Shown here: positions 34,476 through 42,189 of the stretch, one piece after another
How positions within the stretch are numbered: the first letter of the stretch is position 1
How the letters are laid out: each line of letters opens with the position of its first letter
Assembly (NCBI RefSeq): GCF_014698045.1
Contig: NZ_JACJSE010000001.1
Location: 186,001-250,000 of the forward strand
Direction: 5' to 3'
Length of the DNA stretch: 64,000 bases
Source of the DNA: Aulosira sp. FACHB-615
Lineage (GTDB): Bacteria > Cyanobacteriota > Cyanobacteriia > Cyanobacteriales > Nostocaceae
Made by a program: the position numbers and the translations under genes
Notes under the pieces: model-generated
Database searches by the model: none
What the model was told of the DNA's origin: nothing
The model's input: the letters and a program-made list of their open reading frames with translations, nothing else

Positions 34476-35222
34476 ATGAAATCCCTACCTTTAGACCTCA
34501 ACCCCGAAAAAATCCCCCAACATATCGCTGTAATTATGGATGGGAATGGTAGATGGGCGACTAGTCGCGGACTACCGCGCATCGCTGGACATCGCCAAGG
34601 TGCAATAACTCTCAAACAACTATTACGCTGTTGTAAAGATTGGGGAATCAAAGTTCTCACAGCCTACGCATTCTCTACAGAAAATTGGCAACGTCCCATT
34701 GAAGAAGTAGATTTTCTGATGCTTTTATTTGAACGCTTTCTCCGCAGCGAGTTAGCCCAGATGCAGCAAGAAGGGGTGAAAATTTCTTTTATTGGTGATT
34801 TATCAGTTTTGCCTGTATCTCTGCAAGCCGAAATGCAACGTTCAATGACAGAAACAATGAATAACCAAGTTATTCATTTTAATGTGGCAGTGAATTATGG
34901 TAGTCGTCACGAAATTACTCAAGCCTGTCACCACATAGCCCAATTGGTGCAACAAGGTGAAATCAGCCTAGACGCAATTAATGAAAACCTTGTAGAACAA
35001 TATCTTTACACCGCAGCTACACCAGCACCAGATTTACTAATTCGGACTAGTGCAGAAATGCGGTTGAGTAATTTTTTGTTGTGGCAAATGGCCTATACAG
35101 AAATGTACTTTACTGATGTTCTCTGGCCTGATTTTGACCGCGAAGCATTTCATCAAGCTTTGTTAAGTTACCAAAAACGCGATCGCCGTTTCGGTCAAAT
35201 TAAAACTGTCTGTTCAGCTTAA
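34476..35222 (+). CDS. uppS: Isoprenyl transferase (undecaprenyl diphosphate synthase family)
   Basis: A 248-aa cis-prenyltransferase. Catalytic Asp22 lies in IMDGNGRWA; the conserved FSTENWQRP (about 67-75), and RTSAEMRLSNFLLWQ and YTEMYFTDVLWPDF near the C-terminus, are diagnostic (Ala replaces the usual Gly in RTSGE). It condenses IPP onto an allylic diphosphate to make the lipid carrier for peptidoglycan. The length is normal. It converges on the next gene with a 13-bp gap. Confidence 0.92.
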   Translation: MKSLPLDLNPEKIPQHIAVIMDGNGRWATSRGLPRIAGHRQGAITLKQLLRCCKDWGIKVLTAYAFSTENWQRPIEEVDFLMLLFERFLRSELAQMQQEGVKISFIGDLSVLPVSLQAEMQRSMTETMNNQVIHFNVAVNYGSRHEITQACHHIAQLVQQGEISLDAINENLVEQYLYTAATPAPDLLIRTSAEMRLSNFLLWQMAYTEMYFTDVLWPDFDREAFHQALLSYQKRDRRFGQIKTVCSA

Positions 35223-35235
35223 CATCAAAGTATGT

Positions 35236-38076
35236 TCACAAAGCAATTTCCGCTTGCATCACAGTGGGGTCGCTGGTGGGTTGCAGATGAAAGCCTAATT
35301 TTTCACAAACTCGCTGCATTCCGTAATTATCAGATAGGATATTGGCTGTAACTCGACCGATGTGTTCTTGACGACCAACTTGCAGTAAGCGCCTAACAAG
35401 TTCTGTACCTAAACCTTGACACTGATAGCGATCGCTCACAATCATCGCAAATTCCGCCGCATCTGTACCGTGCAGTTTACTCAATCGCCCAACTGCTAAA
35501 ATTTGCCGCATTCCGGTTTCGGGGTCTTGATGTTCTGCTACCAGTGCCATTTCCCGGTCATAATCAATAAAGCAAATCCGGGTGAGGCGTTCGTGAGTGA
35601 TGCGTTTACTCAATTTAATCAGATGAAAGTACCGAAAATAAACGCTTTCTTCGGAAAGGGTTTGGTGAAACTGTACCATTAACGGCTCATCTTCTGGACG
35701 AATGGGACGGATGGTAACTGACATCCCATTTTTCGTTGTCCAGTTGTCGATGTATTGGGTGGGATAGGGACGAATGGCTAATTTGGGTAGTTGTTCTTCT
35801 GTAATATCTGGTGGTTGGAGGAGAACACGGCCATCTAAAGCGATTAATAAAGGGAGTGGGGAGTGGGGAGTAGGGAGTAGGGGAGAATTATTTCCATTTC
35901 TTGCCATTGGCGAAGCCAGCAAGGGGTTGATGTCAATTTCTTTAATCCAAGGTTGTTCTACTACCAGTTGGCTAAATGCAACCATCAATTGTTCTAGGGC
36001 TGCCATATCTACACTTTGCCTTCCCCGCACGCCTTTGAGGGCTTTGTAAATTTTGGTGTGTTCCATCATCCGGCGGGCTAAAGTTGTGTTTAGGGGAGGT
36101 AGGGCGATCGCTCGATCCTGAAATACTTCTACTAGCTGTCCCCCTGCACCAAACAACAACACTGGCCCGAATTGGGGATCAAGGCTACTACCAATAATCA
36201 ATTCGTAACCATCGGTTTTCACCATTGGCTGTACTGTTACGCCTAAAAAAAGTGCTGAGTGCTGAGTGCTGAGTGCTGAGTAGTGGGGGTCTTTGGCTAT
36301 TTTTTCTTCAACGGAGGATTTGATGGTGCGATAGGCTTGTCTAACTGCTTCTGCATCCCGCAGATTTAACTGCACACCGCCGACATCGGTTTTATGGGTA
36401 ATTACATGAGAATACAGTTTGACAACTACGGGATAACCAATACTTTCAGCACATTTCACCGCCTCATCTTCACTTGTCGCTACGCAGGTTTCTACAACAG
36501 GGATGCCGTAAGCTGCTAATATTTGCTTTGATTCAAACTCGGTGAGAATGGTTCGCCCATCTTGACGCGCAGAGGCGATAATTTTTGCAACTAAGTTGCG
36601 GTCTGGTATCCCTGATTGGGGATCAACTGTGGGTAAAACGGGAGTTTCATAGATACCCCGCAGGTTATAGCTAGATTGCCACATATAACTAAATATGCGG
36701 GTTGCTGTATCTGGATAGCGATAAGTCGGAATAGATTGACGGTTTAAAATTGTTTCGCCGGCGGTGACTTCTGCACCACCCATCCAACTGGCAAGAATTG
36801 GTTTACCAGGAATTTGGGCGTAGGGTTTCAATTGTTCCGCAGTTTGGGTGGGGTCGGTCATGGCTTGGGGTGTGAGAATAACCAACAAGCCGTCACTATT
36901 AGGATCTGTGGCTGCTATTTCTAAAGCTTGGGTATAACGTTGGGGGTCAGCATCCCCCAAAATATCAATCGGGTTGTTATGACTCCAATGAGTCGGGAGT
37001 ATTTTATCAAAAGCTGCGATCGCATCTGGTGAAATTGTCGCCAATTCCCCACCTGCTTCAATCAACGCATCGGTCGCCAAAACTCCTGGCCCGCCTGCAT
37101 TCGTTAAAATGGTCAACCTTGGCCCCTTGGGACGTGGCTGTTTTGCCAACACTTCCGCCACATCAAATAAGTCAGAAATACTATTCACCCGCAACACCCC
37201 ACAACGTCGGAAAGCTGCATCTAATACCGCATCACTCCCAGCTAAAGCCCCTGTATGAGATGCTGCGGCTTTGGCGGCTGCTTCTGTGCGTCCCGCTTTA
37301 ATCACAATAATCGGTTTGGTGAGGGCAACTTCTCGCGCCGCAGAAATAAAAGACCGCGCATCCCCAATAGATTCCATGTAAATCACAATACTTTTGGTGC
37401 GGGGGTCATCACCGAGATAGTAAATCAAGTCACCCCAGCCCACATCCAACATCGAACCGATGGACACGAAGGCACTAAAACCGACGTTTTCTTGAAAACT
37501 CCAATCTAGAATCGCCGTACATAAAGCCCCACTTTGACTAATAAAGCCAACATTGCCCGGACGCGCCATTGCACTGGCAAAGGTAGCATTTAACCCACTC
37601 AGGGGACTCATCACGCCTAAGCAGTTCGGGCCGATGATGCGAATGTTACCGCGACGGGCTTGGGCGAGAATTTGCTGTTCTAAAGCGATACCAGCCGCAC
37701 CAGCTTCTTTAAAACCAGCAGAAATGACGATCGCACTTTTTACCCCAGCAGCAACACATTCAGCAATAATCCCCGGAACTGTTGGTGCTGGTGTAGCAAT
37801 GACCGCTAAATCTACAGCTTCGGGGATATCGGCAATTTTCGGATAGGCTTTGATTCCCAATACACTATGGCGTTTGGGATTGACGGGAAACACAGTCCCA
37901 CCAAAGGGATTTGTAATTAAATTCCACAAGAGAGTGCGTCCCACACTCCCTGGTGTTTCACTAGCACCAATCACTGCTACAGTTTTGGGTGCAAAGATGG
38001 CATCAAGGGGATTAAGCTTCTCTGCCTGCAAGATATCAAAGGCGCGATCGCTTGTGGGCTTGAGAGATTTCTGCAT
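35236..38076 (-). CDS. ADP-forming acyl-CoA synthetase fused to GNAT acetyltransferase
   Basis: A 946-aa protein. In order: CoA-binding domain (about 20-150, VAVIGASETPGSVGRTLLWN), succinyl-CoA-ligase-like domains with the phospho-His motif SHTGALAGSD (about 270), ATP-grasp domain (about 490-760) and a C-terminal GNAT domain (about 780-946, YQCQGLGTELVRRLLQVG). Such fusions either make acyl-CoA or act as protein acetyltransferases. AAGGAGG lies 4 nt before ATG 38076; a reading starting at 38214 would translate STRR repeats and is rejected. Two STRR tracts are translated within the ATP-grasp region (35852-35885 and 36251-36283). Confidence 0.9.
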   Translation of the reverse strand: MQKSLKPTSDRAFDILQAEKLNPLDAIFAPKTVAVIGASETPGSVGRTLLWNLITNPFGGTVFPVNPKRHSVLGIKAYPKIADIPEAVDLAVIATPAPTVPGIIAECVAAGVKSAIVISAGFKEAGAAGIALEQQILAQARRGNIRIIGPNCLGVMSPLSGLNATFASAMARPGNVGFISQSGALCTAILDWSFQENVGFSAFVSIGSMLDVGWGDLIYYLGDDPRTKSIVIYMESIGDARSFISAAREVALTKPIIVIKAGRTEAAAKAAASHTGALAGSDAVLDAAFRRCGVLRVNSISDLFDVAEVLAKQPRPKGPRLTILTNAGGPGVLATDALIEAGGELATISPDAIAAFDKILPTHWSHNNPIDILGDADPQRYTQALEIAATDPNSDGLLVILTPQAMTDPTQTAEQLKPYAQIPGKPILASWMGGAEVTAGETILNRQSIPTYRYPDTATRIFSYMWQSSYNLRGIYETPVLPTVDPQSGIPDRNLVAKIIASARQDGRTILTEFESKQILAAYGIPVVETCVATSEDEAVKCAESIGYPVVVKLYSHVITHKTDVGGVQLNLRDAEAVRQAYRTIKSSVEEKIAKDPHYSALSTQHSALFLGVTVQPMVKTDGYELIIGSSLDPQFGPVLLFGAGGQLVEVFQDRAIALPPLNTTLARRMMEHTKIYKALKGVRGRQSVDMAALEQLMVAFSQLVVEQPWIKEIDINPLLASPMARNGNNSPLLPTPHSPLPLLIALDGRVLLQPPDITEEQLPKLAIRPYPTQYIDNWTTKNGMSVTIRPIRPEDEPLMVQFHQTLSEESVYFRYFHLIKLSKRITHERLTRICFIDYDREMALVAEHQDPETGMRQILAVGRLSKLHGTDAAEFAMIVSDRYQCQGLGTELVRRLLQVGRQEHIGRVTANILSDNYGMQRVCEKLGFHLQPTSDPTVMQAEIAL
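35852..35885. repeat. STRR GGGAGTG/GGGAGTA heptamers inside a coding sequence
   Basis: About five tandem heptamers, translated on the minus strand as part of the segment SPLLPTPHSPLPL (about residues 731-742 of the acyl-CoA synthetase). They look like a non-coding repeat kept in frame. Confidence 0.8.
36251..36283. repeat. STRR GAGTGCT heptamers inside a coding sequence
   Basis: More than four tandem GAGTGCT units, translated on the minus strand as HYSALSTQHSALF (about residues 598-609). The same heptamer occurs in several intergenic tracts of this window. Confidence 0.85.
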
Positions 38077-38080
38077 TAAT

Positions 38081-38087
38081 CCTCCTT
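38081..38087 (-). promoter_or_regulatory. Ribosome binding site of the acyl-CoA synthetase gene
   Basis: AAGGAGG, 4 nt before ATG 38076. It fixes the start and excludes the longer reading frame through STRR sequence. Confidence 0.75.
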
Positions 38088-38091
38088 GAGA

Positions 38092-38260
38092 GTGCTGAGT
38101 GCTGAGTTGTAAGTAAATTGGGGTGGGAGTAGGGAGTAGGGAGTGGTGAGTGGGAATAGTATTCTTGAAAGCAATTTTGGTATGGGAGTATGATTTGATG
38201 TGGTAAAAAGTCATTACATTTAGACAAAGCTTCTTTCCTATTCCCTATTCCCTGTCCATA
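38092..38260. repeat. STRR tracts upstream of the acyl-CoA synthetase gene
   Basis: GAGTGCT units (about 38092-38107), GGGAGTA/GGGAGTG units (about 38125-38152) and CCCTATTCCCTATTCC units (about 38238-38258) in the spacer before the hydrogenase protease gene. Confidence 0.7.
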
Positions 38261-38304
38261 TTAGACATTTTGCTTTCAGTCTATGCTTGAGTTCCACATC
38301 TGGT

Positions 38305-38766
38305 TCATTTCATCCAGAAATTTTTAAACTTGTCTAAGATTTGCATAATTTTGCCGAGGGCGATCGCTTTGCCGGTTTCGGTGACTTCTGAAAAGCGATC
38401 GCCAAATTCAAAGTTAACTGCGGGAACTGTCACCCACAAAGCAGGCGGACAATGGCCGTAAAGAGTTCTAGTCAAGGCTAACAGTGATTGGGGATCGGCG
38501 GTATGTCCGGCGATCGGATGATCAACAGCAGGTGAAAGCGATTGTACCTGGACATCAAAAGATTCTGAAGGTACATAAGCATCCACAAAAATTGCTAATT
38601 CTGCATTTGCTAAAGCATCAGCTAATTCGGGTGTCAGTTGGTGGACTGCTAAGGATTTCACCGCCGATAAATGCCAAGAGGCAATTTCATCAGCAATTCT
38701 TTGACCAATGCCATCATCACTCCGCAAGTCATTACCATAACCAATCACCATGACGGTTGCATTCAT
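38305..38766 (-). CDS. Hydrogenase maturation protease (HoxW/HupW type)
   Basis: A 153-aa endopeptidase of the HyaD/HybD family. The N-terminal VIGYGNDLRSDDGIGQRIAD is the family signature, with the metal-binding acid (Asp about 17) and a later conserved DAYV. It removes the C-terminal peptide of the NiFe-hydrogenase large subunit after nickel insertion. The substrate (uptake HupL or bidirectional HoxH) cannot be told from context, since no hydrogenase genes are in the window. A longer reading to 38886 is rejected; the homologous start is ATG 38766. Confidence 0.85.
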   Translation of the reverse strand: MNATVMVIGYGNDLRSDDGIGQRIADEIASWHLSAVKSLAVHQLTPELADALANAELAIFVDAYVPSESFDVQVQSLSPAVDHPIAGHTADPQSLLALTRTLYGHCPPALWVTVPAVNFEFGDRFSEVTETGKAIALGKIMQILDKFKNFWMK

Positions 38767-39074
38767 TTTTTTCGTTTGCTTTAATGCACTCAAAATTAAT
38801 GATAAATTTGTCAATTTACAATGTGATGAAAATAAAAAACTAACCGCAGAGGAATGCGGATGGACACAGATAAATTTGCACCTCAACAGATGAGGAAAGG
38901 CGATGATTGTTTATTTTTGAACTTATAAAAAAAATTTGAGGAACTTGTGAGGATAGAGAATATTCTTGTAAATTACTATTACTATAATTTGATAAATTGA
39001 TGCAATTCCTCTGGTGATTTTTGGCATCAGCAGTTTTATGATGAATTTGAATCAACAATCTTTGAGGCTGTTTT
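38767..39074. other. Divergent intergenic region
   Basis: 308 bp between the hydrogenase protease and pentapeptide genes, AT-rich. I see no gene, repeat family member or clear promoter. Confidence 0.5.
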
Positions 39075-39467
39075 ATGTCTGAAGTCAATTATCAACAGCC
39101 AATTAATGCGGTGGCTACTCTTTTAGAAAAGTATGCTGAGGGACAACGGGATTTTGAGAGGGCGGAACTTGCTGATGCTGACTTACAAGGTGTTAATCTC
39201 AAAGGGTCTGACTTGAGTTACGCGGACTTAAGTACAGCTAATCTACGAGGCGCAAATCTTCGGGGAAGTGACCTGAGTTATTCCGATCTTTCCCAAGCTG
39301 ACCTCACAGATGCAGACTTGCGGGGTGCTTTATTAATGTCAGCCAATCTCCGCCAAGCCAATCTTCAAGGTACAAAGCTAGACAAGGCAGACTGCGATCG
39401 CAACACCCATTTTCCCCCAAATTTCGACCCGGTTCAGGCAGGAGTTCAAATCAAATCAGAGTTTTAA
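39075..39467 (+). CDS. Pentapeptide-repeat protein
   Basis: A 130-aa protein. The N-terminus (about 1-30) is helical (VATLLEKYAEGQRDFERAEL), then about 15 A(D/N)Lxx pentapeptides (about 30-105), which form a right-handed four-sided beta helix. The C-terminal tail is short. Such small proteins are abundant in cyanobacteria and their function is mostly unknown. No signal peptide, so cytoplasmic. Confidence 0.88.
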   Translation: MSEVNYQQPINAVATLLEKYAEGQRDFERAELADADLQGVNLKGSDLSYADLSTANLRGANLRGSDLSYSDLSQADLTDADLRGALLMSANLRQANLQGTKLDKADCDRNTHFPPNFDPVQAGVQIKSEF

Positions 39468-39792
39468 GTCAATACGGTTCAGATAAGAAAACTCAATTAC
39501 AACAAAACCAGCGAATGATAACTCAACAAAAAACGAAAAAATGATTTTGGAGGGGGATTGGGGGACGCAACCGTCCCCCAATCGGGGGCGTGGGGGAGAA
39601 TCCCCCAAATCTTGCTCATTGTCTGATAGGTAGAGCAGAAATTGAGAAATCAACTCTCATCACCTCAACTGAACCGTATTGAGTTATAAGTAGGTGGATA
39701 CACATAGAAGACGCATTTCGACTCCGCTCAATGCTCGATCAGCTTACTAAAAGAAGGTTGATCGCAGTTTACAGCACTCAGCACTCAGCACT
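39468..39792. other. Region between convergent genes with GC hairpins
   Basis: 325 bp. A 12-bp perfect stem (GATTGGGGGACG with CGTCCCCCAATC, 39556-39583) lies inside a larger palindrome (about 39543-39610), followed by a TTCGACTCCGCTCAAT-type repeat (about 39717) and GCACTCA heptamers (39773-39790). No gene seen. Confidence 0.6.
39543..39610. repeat. G/C-rich palindrome, possible two-way terminator
   Basis: Inner 12-bp stem at 39556-39583 with a CAAC loop; outer arms GATTTTGGAGGGGGA and TCCCCCAAATC. It stands between two genes that end towards each other. Confidence 0.6.
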
Positions 39793-40524
39793 TTACTCTA
39801 AAACTTTAATTTCACTCAGTTGATTAATCACCACATCCGCACCTTGGACATGATCTGATTGACCAATCCATGTGATCCCAATACACCCTGCGGCTTTGGC
39901 GTTTTTTGCCATAAGCATATCGCCAACCGCATCGCCAACCATGAGTGCGGCGCTTGGTTCTACTCCTACCACTTCACAAGCTTGTAAAAACAAAGTTGGA
40001 TCTGGTTTACCAGGGCCATCATCCACACCAATTTGCGCTTGAAGATAATCACCCAAATTGTACCGAGTGGCAAAGGCTTGTATTTTTGCTGTAGTAGCTG
40101 CTGAGATGATCCCCAGTTTCAGTCCAGCCGCAGATAGAGACTGTAATAACTCCAAACTCCCTGGTAACAGGGGTGCGGGGGATGCTTCGAGATATTTTTC
40201 GGCTTCTTGGAAACTTTGACGGGCAATTTTAAGAGATTCAAACCATCCTCTACCAGTTTCAGCAATATAGGCGGCTGTAGCGATTTCAGTTTCACGACGA
40301 CTACCTACCGCCATTAAACCAGCCAGATCGAGGGAATTACTATCAATACCGTAAGCCATTAATAAAGGTTCGCCAATTCCCGGAAATTGAGCATCGATAA
40401 TTCTGGCTGCTTTTTGTCCCAGCGATCGCAAATAAACTTCTGAGTCTTCTAAAGTACCGTTTTTGTCAAAAAAAATCGCCTGAATATTATCAAAAGTAAT
40501 ATTTTTACATTGAATAGTTGCCAA
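39793..40524 (-). CDS. HAD-family phosphatase
   Basis: A 243-aa haloacid dehalogenase-like hydrolase. Motif I is FFDKNGTLED (about 18-27), where Asn replaces the usual second Asp of DxDGT; motif II is GIISAATTAK; motifs III/IV are KPDPTLFLQACE and MVGDAVGDMLMAKNA. It probably hydrolyses a small phosphate ester such as phosphoglycolate or a sugar phosphate. The D-to-N change in motif I may weaken general acid catalysis. It lies downstream of rpsA beyond a terminator. Confidence 0.85.
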   Translation of the reverse strand: MATIQCKNITFDNIQAIFFDKNGTLEDSEVYLRSLGQKAARIIDAQFPGIGEPLLMAYGIDSNSLDLAGLMAVGSRRETEIATAAYIAETGRGWFESLKIARQSFQEAEKYLEASPAPLLPGSLELLQSLSAAGLKLGIISAATTAKIQAFATRYNLGDYLQAQIGVDDGPGKPDPTLFLQACEVVGVEPSAALMVGDAVGDMLMAKNAKAAGCIGITWIGQSDHVQGADVVINQLSEIKVLE

Positions 40525-40554
40525 AATTTTTCACCCCGGTTAAAAAATGTCATA

Positions 40555-40581
40555 AAAAAAGAGGGGATATCCCTCTTTTTT
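40555..40581 (-). terminator. rpsA terminator
   Basis: Perfect 11-bp stem AAAAAAGAGGG/CCCTCTTTTTT with a 5-nt loop, 28 bp past the rpsA stop, with a U-run on the transcript. It also lies just upstream of the HAD gene start. Confidence 0.9.
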
Positions 40582-40609
40582 CAAAATTGAATGCAATTAT
40601 CTATTAATC

Positions 40610-41629
40610 TTACTCTTCAATAGCTACGGGAATTTCTTCTTCAATAGCTACGGGAATTTCTTCTTCAATAGCTGCTGGAATCTCTTCTTCAGCTACAGCT
40701 TCCTCAGTCGGAGGTGCAGTGATACCTTGTTGTTTAGCTAACAGTTGCTCACGATATTTAGCTGCCATTTCTTCAGCTTTATCGTAAACCAAATCACGGT
40801 TTTTAATCATATCACCGGGTTCTGGTTCTAACTGTTTGGTAGACAGAGAAATCCGTCCTCTTTCAGCATCCAAATCAATGATCATCACTTTCACTTCATC
40901 ATTGACATTGAACACACTGTGAGGTGTATCGATATGTTCGTGAGAAATTTCCGAGATGTGTAACAAGCCACTGACACCACCGATGTCGATGAAAGCACCG
41001 TAAGGCTTGATACCGCGAACTGTACCAATTACTACTTCGCCAACTTCGAGGCGGTTCATCTTACGTTCAACCAGCGCCCGACGATGAGATAAAACTAGGC
41101 GGTTACGTTCTTCGTCTACTTCTAAGAACTTCAAGGGGAGTTCTTCACCCACTAATTCTTCTTTGGGTTTGCGGGTACTAATGTGGGAACCAGGGATAAA
41201 TCCACGTAATCCCTCAATCCGTACTAATGCACCACCACGGTTTGTCGCAAATACACCAGAACGAACAGTTGCATCTTCAGCTTGCAACTGACGTACACGC
41301 TCCCAAGCCCGCATATATTCAATACGGCGAATCGAAAGGGTCAACTGACCATCTTCGTTTTCATCGGTGAGGATGAAAAATTCCCGTGTTTCGTTTGATT
41401 GTAAAACTTCTTCCGGGGCATCTACCCGGTTGATAGACATTTCTTGTATGGGGATATATGCTGCTGTTTTAGCACCGATGTCAATCAGAGCGCCGCGCGG
41501 CTCTATACTGAAAACCGTTCCTGGTACAATATCTCCAGGGCTAAAGTGATAGTCGTATTTGTCAAGTAGAGCAGCGAAATCTTCGTGAGTAAATCCAATT
41601 TCTGTAGCGGTTATGTTCTGATTGACCAT
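40610..41629 (-). CDS. rpsA: 30S ribosomal protein S1
   Basis: A 339-aa S1 with three S1/OB domains (about 29-100, 117-183 and 198-267), for example GDIVPGTVFSIEPRGALIDI and GEVVIGTVRGIKPYGAFIDI. Three domains and about 330-340 residues are the usual cyanobacterial and plastid form. It binds mRNA during initiation. The C-terminus carries an acidic repeat of AIEEEIPV units encoded by 24-bp DNA repeats. Confidence 0.94.
   Translation of the reverse strand: MVNQNITATEIGFTHEDFAALLDKYDYHFSPGDIVPGTVFSIEPRGALIDIGAKTAAYIPIQEMSINRVDAPEEVLQSNETREFFILTDENEDGQLTLSIRRIEYMRAWERVRQLQAEDATVRSGVFATNRGGALVRIEGLRGFIPGSHISTRKPKEELVGEELPLKFLEVDEERNRLVLSHRRALVERKMNRLEVGEVVIGTVRGIKPYGAFIDIGGVSGLLHISEISHEHIDTPHSVFNVNDEVKVMIIDLDAERGRISLSTKQLEPEPGDMIKNRDLVYDKAEEMAAKYREQLLAKQQGITAPPTEEAVAEEEIPAAIEEEIPVAIEEEIPVAIEE
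40615..40690. repeat. 24-bp tandem repeat in the 3' end of rpsA
   Basis: Three near-identical 24-bp units, encoding AIEEEIPV on the minus strand. Length-variable repeats of this type can expand or contract without breaking the frame. Confidence 0.85.
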
Positions 41630-41990
41630 GCTGATTTGTTCCTGGTTCTAGTCTCCGTAAAGTTTTGTGACATAATGATAATGCCTGTGTAAGCCACTGA
41701 AGACCAGTATACGCTTACGTCCCTTATTAATCCTAGCGTAGAAAGCTAGTGTTAACACATATCAACTTCCAGATAGAAGATTATATCATATAGACAATGG
41801 CATTTGGCTATCAGCCATAAGTAGGATTTAGGCAGCAAAACTAAAAATCAAGGGTTTGGAAATCAAGGGTTTGAGGGTGAAGGGGTGTATGTGATCAAAA
41901 CCCTGATACCCTTCTAAATATTCATTAAAATATCCGCCGTTATAGCTAACGGCGGATATTTTGTGTTGAAAGCTTGGTAATAGTAACCTA
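41630..41990. other. rpsA leader and psbT downstream region
   Basis: 361 bp. Contains the rpsA promoter region (no clear boxes), a repeat copy with TAGGATTTAGGCA (41822-41834) followed by GGGTTTGAGGGTGAAGGGGTG, and the psbT terminator (41927-41962). No gene. Confidence 0.6.
41927..41962 (-). terminator. psbT terminator
   Basis: Perfect 16-bp stem AAAATATCCGCCGTTA/TAACGGCGGATATTTT with a TAGC loop, 28 bp after the psbT stop. Strong rho-independent terminator, usable on both strands. Confidence 0.88.
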
Positions 41991-42095
41991 CTACTCGTCT
42001 TTTTTCTCAATGCGGGGAGGTTCGCGGAAGGCGATCGCAAAAAACAGAACGCCTATGCACAAAGTAAAAATTAAAATGTATGCAACGCTTTCCAT
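41991..42095 (-). CDS. psbT: Photosystem II protein PsbT
   Basis: A 34-aa single-helix subunit at the PSII dimer interface. The translation MESVAYILIFTLCIGVLFFA followed by IAFREPPRIEKKDE is characteristic. AAGGAG lies 9 nt before the ATG. It is on the same strand as psbB, 94 bp downstream, in the order found in most cyanobacteria and plastids. Confidence 0.95.
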   Translation of the reverse strand: MESVAYILIFTLCIGVLFFAIAFREPPRIEKKDE

Positions 42096-42116
42096 TTCAA
42101 AAGCTCCTTAAAGTTC

Positions 42117-42183
42117 TGAGTGCTGAGTTCCGAGTGCTAAGTTCAGGATTTTACTCAGAACTCATTACTCATTACTCAGCACT
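42117..42183. repeat. STRR hairpin in the psbB-psbT spacer
   Basis: AGTGCTGAGT (42119-42128) and ACTCAGCACT (42174-42183) are perfect inverted copies, with further heptamers between (ACTCATT, GAGTGCT). It is transcribed between psbB and psbT and would form a hairpin. Confidence 0.8.
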
Positions 42184-42189
42184 AAATAA

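Noticed and set aside
38077..38214. N-terminal extension of the acyl-CoA synthetase by 46 codons
   Set aside because: It would translate STRR heptamers, and a strong AAGGAGG lies right before ATG 38076, where homology begins.
38767..38886. N-terminal extension of the hydrogenase maturation protease
   Set aside because: The family starts close to the GxGNxLRxDDG motif, which follows ATG 38766 directly; the extension has no such features.
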